Shown: one piece after another, positions 1 to 3,655 of the stretch
Numbering within the stretch: position 1 is the first letter of the stretch
Layout: every line of letters starts with the position of its first letter
DNA from: a bacterium (Candidatus Gribaldobacteria) CG07_land_8_20_14_0_80_33_18
Lineage (GTDB): Bacteria > Patescibacteriota > Minisyncoccia > Minisyncoccales > CG1-02-41-26
DNA length: 7,967 nucleotides
Assembly (NCBI GenBank): GCA_002779425.1
Contig: PEWP01000008.1
Coordinates: forward strand, 1-7,967
Reading direction: 5' to 3'
Notes under the pieces: generated by a model
The model's database searches: none
What the model was told of the DNA's origin: nothing
Seen by the model: only the letters and a program-made list of their open reading frames with translations
Position numbers and translations under genes: made by a program

Positions 1-22
1 ACACCAATAAAGGAGGTAATAT

Positions 23-58
23 AAAAGGGGGTCGCGATATTATTGACGACTCCCTTTT
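23..58 (+). terminator. Terminator-like hairpin at the left edge
   Basis: Positions 23-34 pair with 47-58 over 12 bp with one G-U wobble, leaving a 12-nt loop. A T-rich run follows (55-67, interrupted by AA). This fits a Rho-independent terminator for a gene lying left of the window. The upper stem sequences GGGGGTCG and CGACTCCC both recur in the tRNA-Leu tail at 2508-2515 and 2563-2570. It could instead be another copy of a palindromic repeat. Confidence 0.6.
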
Positions 59-75
59 AATTTTATTTAGAAGGG

Positions 76-103
76 TTGTCTTTTTCTTTTTTTGTTATAA
101 AAT
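76..103 (+). promoter_or_regulatory. Possible sigma70-type promoter for the tRNA-Ser/infB transcript
   Basis: A TTGTCT -35-like box (76-81) and a TAAAAT -10-like box (98-103) are separated by 16 nt. Transcription would start near 110, about 20 nt before the nested tRNA structure. The stretch is very AT-rich, so chance matches are likely. Its position after a terminator-like hairpin and before tRNA-Ser and infB supports it. Confidence 0.45.
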
Positions 104-170
104 AAAAGAGATTTTTAAAATTAAAATTTGGAGGCGGGATGCCAGAGAGGATGATTGGGGTGGTTTCGAA

Positions 171-285
171 CCCCGCACCTTTTATGGAGGGTTGGCAGAA
201 TGGTAATGCGCTGGTTTCGAAAACCAGTGGGAGAAATCCCTTGCAGGTTCGAGTCCTGCACCCTCCGTAGAAAAAAGGTGCGGGG
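171..285 (+). repeat. Perfect 13-bp inverted repeat enclosing tRNA-Ser(CGA)
   Basis: CCCCGCACCTTTT (171-183) and AAAAGGTGCGGGG (273-285) are exact reverse complements. They lie 2 nt before and 5 nt after the inner tRNA-Ser. The unit is bounded by CGAA on both sides (167-170 and 286-289), which resembles a 4-bp target duplication, although CGAA is also a common tRNA loop sequence. In RNA the repeat would form a helix with the tRNA at its tip. Confidence 0.7.
186..267 (+). tRNA. tRNA-Ser(CGA)
   Basis: A canonical type II tRNA that reads UCG codons. The 7-bp acceptor stem is GGAGGGT (186-192) with ACCCTCC (260-266), with discriminator G267, the usual base for Ser. The 3-bp D-stem GCA/TGC is normal for Ser. 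The anticodon arm is CTGGT-TTCGAAA-ACCAG with anticodon CGA. The variable arm GGGA-GAAA-TCCC is long and stable, and the T-arm is GCAGG-TTCGAGT-CCTGC. CCA is not encoded. It lies inside a 13-bp inverted repeat within a broken second tRNA-Ser-like sequence, and 48 nt upstream of infB. Confidence 0.93.
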
Positions 286-315
286 CGAATCCTCCTCCCG
301 CCGTCGGCTTTATTT

Positions 316-1815
316 ATGATTCAAGAAAAACAAAATTTAACCCGCCTGCACGGGCAGGTAACTCGTCCGCCGGTAGTAGTCATTTTAGGGCACGTGGACC
401 ATGGAAAAACCTCGATTTTAGATTTTATTAGAAAAGCTCATGTTGCCGAAAGGGAAACAGGCGGTATCACCCAACACATCGGAGCCTATGAAATCGAGCA
501 TCCCTCGACAGGCTCAAGACAAGGGGGAAAAATTACTTTTTTGGATACGCCCGGTCATGAAGCATTTTCGGCAATGCGTTCTCGAGGAGCAAAAATAGCT
601 GATATTGCTATTTTAGTTGTTGCAGCGGATGAAGGTGTAAAAACTCAAACAAAAGAGGCAATAAGCGCTATAAAAAAAGCTGGTATTCCGATGATTGTAG
701 CAATAAATAAAATTGATAAATCCAACATTGATATTAAAAAAGTGGAAAGAGAATTATCAGTAAAAGAAGTTCTTTTAGAATCTCAGGGTGGCAAAGTTCC
801 GGCAGTAAAAATTTCAGCAAAAACTGGTCAAGGTATAGAAGAACTTTTGGAAATGATTATTTTAGTTGCTGAAATGGAGGGATTAAAAACAGATATTTCA
901 AAACCAGTTAAAGGAACAGTAATTGAAGCGAGTTTGGATTCTAAAAAAGGTCCGATTGCAACAATAATTTTATCTGAAGGAACTTTGAAAATAGGCGAGA
1001 TTATTGGCACTCATTTCAGCTTTGGTAAGATTAAATCAATGACCGATTTTTCATCAAAGCAAATTAAAATTGGTTTTCCTTCGCAACCAGTTGTAGTTTT
1101 TGGTTTTGAAAAGCCACCAATGGTTGGAGAAAAAATTAAAGTTTTTCAAAGTTTTGAAGAAGCAAAAAAAGAAATTAAAGAAGAAAAAAGAATTTTACCT
1201 GTCTTTTTTGTTGAAAAAGATAAAAAAGTTTTAAATATAATTTTAAAAGCCGATGTTTTAGGGTCGCTCGAGGCAATTAAAGAAGCTCTTTTTAATTTAT
1301 CTCAGGAAAAAATAATTTTAAGAATTTTAAAAAGTGGAGTAGGGAATATTGATATCTCCGATATCAAATTAGCCGAGGATGGGAAAGCTAAAATTTTCGG
1401 ATTTAGAGTAAAAACAGATTCAGCAGCAAAATCTTTAATAGATAAAATGAAAATAAAACCAAAGATTTTTGAAATCATCTATGAACTTATTCAAGCAGTA
1501 AGAGAAACAATGGAAAAGATGGTTGAACCAGAAATTTTAAAAAAAGAAATAGGTAAAGTAAAAATATTAACAATTTTTAAAGTAGCTCAGCGTCAAATTA
1601 TTGGCGGGAAAGTAATTGAAGGAGAAATAGAAAAAGGAAAGGAATGCGAAGTGATAAGAAATGAAGAATTAATTGGAAAAGGAAAAATTTTAAATCTTCA
1701 ACGAAATAAAAAGGAAGTTGAAAATATAAGCAGGGGAAACGAATGCGGAATTCTCTTTGAAGGAGAAATAAAAATTAAAGAAGAAGATATATTGGTAATT
1801 TATACAAATGTTTAA
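316..1815 (+). CDS. infB: Translation initiation factor IF-2, short form
   Basis: GTPase that places initiator tRNA on the 30S subunit and promotes subunit joining. Visible motifs: G1 GHVDHGKT (25-32), switch I GGITQHIGAY (49-58), G3 DTPGHE (77-82), G4 NKID (131-134) and G5 SAKTGQG (167-173). Domain II follows from about 197, then C1 from about 300 and the initiator-tRNA-binding C2 from about 405 to the end. At 499 aa it lacks the long N-terminal region of many IF-2 proteins; the G domain begins almost at once. Two stretches look like in-frame repeat insertions: LHGQVTR (11-17) and PSTGSRQGG (63-71). No Shine-Dalgarno precedes the ATG, which sits 12 nt after the tRNA-like structure. The last 8 nt overlap rbfA, suggesting translational coupling. 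Confidence 0.97.
   Translation: MIQEKQNLTRLHGQVTRPPVVVILGHVDHGKTSILDFIRKAHVAERETGGITQHIGAYEIEHPSTGSRQGGKITFLDTPGHEAFSAMRSRGAKIADIAILVVAADEGVKTQTKEAISAIKKAGIPMIVAINKIDKSNIDIKKVERELSVKEVLLESQGGKVPAVKISAKTGQGIEELLEMIILVAEMEGLKTDISKPVKGTVIEASLDSKKGPIATIILSEGTLKIGEIIGTHFSFGKIKSMTDFSSKQIKIGFPSQPVVVFGFEKPPMVGEKIKVFQSFEEAKKEIKEEKRILPVFFVEKDKKVLNIILKADVLGSLEAIKEALFNLSQEKIILRILKSGVGNIDISDIKLAEDGKAKIFGFRVKTDSAAKSLIDKMKIKPKIFEIIYELIQAVRETMEKMVEPEILKKEIGKVKILTIFKVAQRQIIGGKVIEGEIEKGKECEVIRNEELIGKGKILNLQRNKKEVENISRGNECGILFEGEIKIKEEDILVIYTNV
341..359 (+). repeat. Palindromic repeat inside the infB N-terminus
   Basis: CCTGC (345-349) and GCAGG (354-358) form a small GC-rich hairpin with loop ACGG, in a gene that is otherwise strongly AT-rich. 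It encodes LHGQV at a place where IF-2 proteins normally run from a basic residue straight into the R-P-P segment before the G1 motif. TR occurs on both sides (residues 9-10 and 16-17), as expected for an insertion that duplicated its target. It resembles the short palindromes seen in Patescibacteria proteins; that link is from memory. Confidence 0.5.
501..528 (+). repeat. In-frame GC-rich insertion in the IF-2 G domain
   Basis: This stretch encodes PSTGSRQGG, between the strand after the switch I motif (IGAYEIEH) and the strand leading to DTPGHE. IF-2 usually has only a short turn of a few residues here. The DNA (CCCTCGACAGGCTCAAGAC, then AAGG) resembles a dispersed repeat; CTCA..G.CAA also occurs in the tRNA-Leu tail near 2553-2562. 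The surface loop position would explain why it is tolerated. It could be an ordinary loop length variant. Confidence 0.5.
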
Positions 1816-2242
1816 ACGCATCGAACGGGTTAATGCCCTAATAAGGTTACAATTAGGCCAGCTTTTTTTAAAAGAGATAGAATTTCCTTTCAATGTTTTA
1901 GTTAGTATTTCAAGAGTTGAGTGCTCTTCCAATTTAATCCAAGCAAAAGTTTATATTTCAGTAATGCCGGAGAATAAATTCCCTGAAGTTTTTAAAATTT
2001 TAAACAAAAATATTTATTTTCTTCAGAAAAAGCTTAATAAGCTTTTAAAAATGCGACCGGTACCAAAAATTGAATTTAAAGAGGAAAAAGGAATAAGAGA
2101 AGTAAATGAAATTGAGAAAATTTTAGAAAAATTGAAAAAAGACTACAACCCGCCCACCACGTCCGAGGTGCCTGTCGAAGGCAGGAGGGTGGAGGGAGGG
2201 TCGGAGTCCCAGCCTTCGGCTGAGTCTCTGAAAGACTCCTGA
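1808..2242 (+). CDS. rbfA: Ribosome-binding factor A with a repeat-derived C-terminal tail
   Basis: Small KH-type protein that binds the 30S subunit and helps mature the 5' end of 16S rRNA. Residues 1-112 follow the family: an N-terminal helix (RIERVNALIRLQLGQLFLKE), the strand VLVSISRVECSSNLIQAKVYISV (30-52), the helix IYFLQKKLNKLLKMR, and the final VPKIEFKEEKGI...EIEKILEKL. The ATG overlaps the infB stop by 8 nt in another frame, so expression is probably coupled. Residues 115-144 form a tail unlike RbfA, rich in Pro, Glu, Ser and Gly, and encoded by a GC-rich hairpin-bearing segment (2148-2240). Without it the protein would have the usual length of about 112 aa. UGA is the stop codon. Confidence 0.92.
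   Translation: MFKRIERVNALIRLQLGQLFLKEIEFPFNVLVSISRVECSSNLIQAKVYISVMPENKFPEVFKILNKNIYFLQKKLNKLLKMRPVPKIEFKEEKGIREVNEIEKILEKLKKDYNPPTTSEVPVEGRRVEGGSESQPSAESLKDS
2148..2240 (+). repeat. GC-rich palindromic segment encoding the RbfA tail
   Basis: A sharp change from AT-rich to GC-rich sequence at the 3' end of rbfA. It holds several small hairpins: CCTG/CAGG (2171-2174 with 2182-2185), CAGCC-TTC-GGCTG (2210-2222) and GAGTC/GACTC (2222-2226 with 2234-2238). None is followed by a T-run, so it is not an obvious terminator. It is best read as one or more dispersed palindromic repeats that entered the end of the gene and supplied a new stop codon. Confidence 0.55.
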
Positions 2243-2249
2243 AAAATGA

Positions 2250-2277
2250 TTGAAAAGATCTAAAATTTTGATAAAAT
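2250..2277 (+). promoter_or_regulatory. Promoter abutting tRNA-Cys
   Basis: TTGAAA (2250-2255) and TAAAAT (2272-2277) are separated by 16 nt. The -10 box ends 6 nt before the tRNA-Cys 5' end, so transcription would start at or next to nucleotide 1 of the tRNA. The promoter lies in the rbfA-tRNA-Cys gap and would serve tRNA-Cys, tRNA-Leu and the tail element. Confidence 0.55.
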
Positions 2278-2283
2278 ATAAAT

Positions 2284-2359
2284 GGCGCGGTAGCCAAGAA
2301 GCAAAGGCATTGGTCTGCAAAACCAATATACATGGGTGCAAGTCCCATCCGCGCCTCCA
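2284..2359 (+). tRNA. tRNA-Cys(GCA) with an altered elbow
   Basis: Acceptor GGCGCGG (2284-2290) pairs with CCGCGCC (2349-2355). U73 is the usual discriminator for Cys, and CCA is encoded (2357-2359). The anticodon arm TTGGT-CTGCAAA-ACCAA gives GCA. The D-stem is GCC/GGC. The D-loop AAGAAGCAAA lacks the usual GG pair, and the T-loop is TGCAAGT instead of TTC-type, so position 55 is G rather than U. By my alignment position 18 is A, 19 is G and 56 is C. G15 and C48 still allow the Levitt pair. Confidence 0.9.
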
Positions 2360-2362
2360 AAT

Positions 2363-2446
2363 GCCCGGGTGATGGAATGGCAGACATGAGAGACTTAAAA
2401 TCTCTTGGGTGTATAACCCGTGTGGGTTCGACTCCCACCCCGGGCA
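2363..2446 (+). tRNA. tRNA-Leu(UAA)
   Basis: A type II tRNA for UUA/UUG codons. Acceptor GCCCGGG (2363-2369) pairs with CCCGGGC (2439-2445), with discriminator A2446. The anticodon arm AGAGA-CTTAAAA-TCTCT gives UAA. The variable arm is long (GGG...CCC), and the T-arm is GTGGG-TTCGACT-CCCAC. CCA is not encoded. It begins 3 nt after the CCA of tRNA-Cys, so the two are cotranscribed. Its last 18 nt are repeated exactly at 2563-2580. Confidence 0.95.
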
Positions 2447-2580
2447 AATGATAATACTAAATAGAAAAAGTAATGGAAGGTAAAAAAGAGATTGTAAATC
2501 TAGAAGTGGGGGTCGAAGGGCTGGATGTTGTGAAACTACTTTTTACATCCAGCTCAGGGCAACGACTCCCACCCCGGGCA
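2447..2580 (+). pseudogene. tRNA-Leu-derived tail with interrupted T-arm and duplicated 3' end
   Basis: The 18 nt at 2563-2580 are identical to the tRNA-Leu 3' end at 2429-2446. Further upstream, patches such as ATGGAA (2473-2478), AGAGATTGTAAATCT (2487-2501) and GTGGGGGTCGA (2506-2516) line up loosely with the D-arm, anticodon arm and T-arm of the same tRNA, so this may be a decayed tandem copy. Its T-stem can still form: 2506-2515 pairs with 2563-2572 over 10 bp. The loop is replaced by a 47-nt insert holding a perfect 8-bp hairpin (2521-2528 with 2545-2552). There is no matching 5' acceptor strand, so it is not a working tRNA. It could also be the remnant of an element integrated at the tRNA 3' end. 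Confidence 0.55.
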
Positions 2581-2581
2581 C

Positions 2582-2616
2582 AAAAAAATCCCTCGCTGAA
2601 AGCGGGGGATTTTTTT
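2582..2616. terminator. Bidirectional Rho-independent terminator
   Basis: Positions 2582-2596 pair with 2602-2616 over 15 bp with one G-U pair around a TGAAA loop. The stem starts with seven A and ends with seven T, so it has a U-tract in either direction. It separates the + strand tRNA-Leu block from the convergent - strand 3D-domain gene and probably ends both transcripts. Confidence 0.9.
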
Positions 2617-2638
2617 GTGATAATAGCTAAATAGTCAA

Positions 2639-3154
2639 TTAGTCAGTATTTAAGATTTCCATTTCGGTGATTTTTGCACCGAAGTTTTTTGCTTCTTCAT
2701 AAGAAGAAGACCAAATATCAATGTGATAATTATCTTTTCGCCAATGCATTCTGTCTTCCACTATGAATATTTTATCGCCAAAAACTTCTGGTAATCTAAT
2801 TTTTGTTCCAAAAGGTAAAATATTATTAGCTACTATACCTTCTTTTACATAAGAACCAGAAGCGGTTATATAAGGGTTATCGTCAGTTTCCCAAGAAGAA
2901 CTGGAATAGGCGGTGACTATCACCTTAATTTTTTTAGGCGGATTTTCTAAAAAACAAGGGGCAGAAGGTAAAAGAGTTGTTTCTTGGACGATTTGTAAAC
3001 TTGAGAGGTTTTCTTCTAAATTAATAACATCTGCCATTGCTTTTTCTAATGGCAGAGGGATTAAAATGCTTGCTAAAACACTGGTTAAAGTGATTGAAAC
3101 TAATCCATATTGCCCAATTATTTTAAAAATCAGGCGTTTGTTCAAGGTATACAT
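2639..3154 (-). CDS. Membrane-anchored 3D-domain protein, probable cell-wall enzyme
   Basis: The C-terminal part (about 76-168) matches the 3D (Asp-Asp-Asp) domain, a double-psi beta barrel related to the catalytic core of MltA-type lytic transglycosylases: VTAYSSS (80-86), DDNPYITASG (91-100), GIVANN...PFGTKIRLP (106-122), VEDRM (132-136) and HIDIW (144-148). Candidate key acids are Asp91/92, Asp134 and Asp146. A hydrophobic segment at about 9-35 should be a signal anchor or uncleaved signal peptide, placing the domain outside the membrane. A linker of about 35 residues follows. The likely role is peptidoglycan cleavage or remodelling. It has its own promoter (3188-3216) and ends at a shared terminator. 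The start is supported by GAGGG 8 nt upstream, the clearest Shine-Dalgarno-like site before any gene here. Confidence 0.85.
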   Translation of the reverse strand: MYTLNKRLIFKIIGQYGLVSITLTSVLASILIPLPLEKAMADVINLEENLSSLQIVQETTLLPSAPCFLENPPKKIKVIVTAYSSSSWETDDNPYITASGSYVKEGIVANNILPFGTKIRLPEVFGDKIFIVEDRMHWRKDNYHIDIWSSSYEEAKNFGAKITEMEILNTD

Positions 3155-3159
3155 TATAA

Positions 3160-3181
3160 AATCCCTCTTTTATAAGGGATT
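3160..3181 (-). promoter_or_regulatory. 5' leader hairpin covering the ribosome binding site
   Basis: In the transcript, AATCCCT pairs with AGGGATT over 7 bp around an 8-nt loop. The 3' strand contains most of the GAGGG Shine-Dalgarno-like site of the 3D-domain gene. The predicted transcription start is near 3181, so the hairpin sits at the very 5' end of the mRNA. It could restrict translation or protect the 5' end. Confidence 0.5.
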
Positions 3182-3187
3182 ATATCT

Positions 3188-3216
3188 ATTTTAGCTTAAT
3201 GAAAAAGTATTGTCAA
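3188..3216 (-). promoter_or_regulatory. Consensus-like sigma70 promoter of the 3D-domain gene
   Basis: On the - strand, TTGACA (3216-3211) is followed after exactly 17 nt by TAAAAT (3193-3188). This is the best promoter match in the window. It lies between tRNA-Gly and the 3D-domain gene and gives that gene transcription independent of the tRNA cluster upstream. Confidence 0.8.
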
Positions 3217-3231
3217 GAGCGGGAGACGACA

Positions 3232-3303
3232 AGCGGGTGAGCGGAGTCGAACCGCCTTCTCGATCTTGGCAAGATCGCATAATAACCATTATACTACACC
3301 CGC
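3232..3303 (-). tRNA. tRNA-Gly(GCC)
   Basis: Acceptor GCGGGTG (3303-3297) pairs with CACCCGC (3239-3233). The discriminator is U, the usual base for bacterial tRNA-Gly. The anticodon arm CGATC-TTGCCAA-GATCG gives GCC, and the T-loop is TTCGACT. CCA is not encoded. It is the last tRNA of the Val-Phe-Gly run. Confidence 0.95.
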
Positions 3304-3346
3304 GCCATTTTGATTTTTACACACTTTACACTTTAAATTTTTTATG

Positions 3347-3419
3347 TGCCGCGACCCGGAGTCGAACCGGGATCTTTGCTTTTTCAGAGCAACGCCGTGA
3401 CCACCTTGGCTATCGCGGC
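3347..3419 (-). tRNA. tRNA-Phe(GAA)
   Basis: Acceptor GCCGCGA (3419-3413) pairs with TCGCGGC (3354-3348), with discriminator A. The anticodon arm TTGCT-CTGAAAA-AGCAA gives GAA. The D-stem is GCC/GGC with a GG-containing loop, and the T-arm is CCCGG-TTCGACT-CCGGG. CCA is not encoded. It lies 6 nt after tRNA-Val(UAC), so both come from one precursor. Confidence 0.94.
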
Positions 3420-3425
3420 GAAAAA

Positions 3426-3498
3426 TGGGCGCGAGAGGAGTCGAACCTCTAACCTTTTCGGTGTAAACGAAACGCTCTAACCATTGCGCTACGCGCCC
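3426..3498 (-). tRNA. tRNA-Val(UAC)
   Basis: Acceptor GGGCGCG (3498-3492) pairs with CGCGCCC (3433-3427), with discriminator A. The anticodon arm TTTCG-TTTACAC-CGAAA gives UAC, reading GUA/GUG. The T-arm is AGAGG-TTCGACT-CCTCT. CCA is not encoded. It is the first tRNA downstream of the promoter at 3506-3534, whose predicted start coincides with its 5' end. Confidence 0.95.
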
Positions 3499-3505
3499 TA
3501 AAAGA

Positions 3506-3534
3506 ATTTTATATCAAAAATTTAAAAAGAGCAA
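3506..3534 (-). promoter_or_regulatory. Promoter abutting tRNA-Val(UAC)
   Basis: On the - strand, TTGCTC (3534-3529) and TAAAAT (3511-3506) are separated by 17 nt. The -10 box ends 7 nt before the tRNA 5' end (3498), so the transcript would begin at or within a base of it. It would drive Val(UAC), Phe and Gly. Confidence 0.5.
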
Positions 3535-3566
3535 AATTTATACTTTCTTTATTCAGGATTATCATC

Positions 3567-3648
3567 TGCGCGGGAGAGGACTCGAACCTCCAAGCCTTAC
3601 GGCACCACCACCTCAAGATGGCGAGTTTACCAATTTCTCCACCCGCGC
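3567..3648 (-). tRNA. tRNA-Leu(GAG)
   Basis: A type II tRNA for CUC/CUU codons. Acceptor GCGCGGG (3648-3642) pairs with CCCGCGC (3574-3568), with discriminator A. The anticodon arm CCATC-TTGAGGT-GGTGG, with one U-G pair, gives GAG. The variable arm is GCC-GTAA-GGC, and the T-arm is GGAGG-TTCGAGT-CCTCT. CCA is not encoded. It starts 7 nt after the rplS stop and probably shares its transcript. Confidence 0.94.
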
Positions 3649-3655
3649 CTAATTT

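Larger units (their letters stand above)
133..303 (+). pseudogene. Outer tRNA-Ser-like sequence interrupted by a complete tRNA
   Basis: GGCGGGA (133-139) can pair with TCCCGCC (296-302) as a perfect 7-bp acceptor stem, and G303 matches the discriminator base expected for tRNA-Ser. The 5' part reads like a tRNA-Ser 5' half: TG at positions 8-9, a D-arm-like CCAG...TTGG, then GTGGTTTCGAA, which resembles the anticodon arm of a Ser(CGA) tRNA. The 3' part (286-303) reads like the 3' half of a T-arm (CGAATCCTCC) plus acceptor. Between them, 171-285 is a 13-bp inverted repeat enclosing the intact tRNA-Ser. No ordinary cloverleaf forms: GGGG/CCCC gives an oversized loop and the T-arm is incomplete. 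I read it as a tRNA-Ser copy broken by insertion or rearrangement. A processed tRNA with a giant variable arm is possible but less likely. Confidence 0.5.

Noticed and set aside
9..17. Perfect Shine-Dalgarno-like AAAGGAGGT
   Set aside because: No ATG, GTG or TTG at a usable distance opens more than a few codons. It is also not the 3' end of 16S rRNA on the other strand, since the bases before ACCTCC do not match.
2076..2447. Minus-strand open frames across tRNA-Cys and tRNA-Leu
   Set aside because: They run antisense through two clear tRNAs and the rbfA tail; the peptide (GVGVEPTRVIHPRDFKSL type) is a typical tRNA-shadow artefact.
2447..2580. tmRNA or a second functional tRNA-Leu
   Set aside because: There is no 5' acceptor strand matching CCCGGGC, no tag reading frame and no normal T-loop.
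3210..3452. Plus-strand frame across tRNA-Gly, tRNA-Phe and tRNA-Val(UAC)
   Set aside because: Entirely antisense to three tRNAs; the SGVEPPSR and SRTGIF segments are tRNA T-arm translations.
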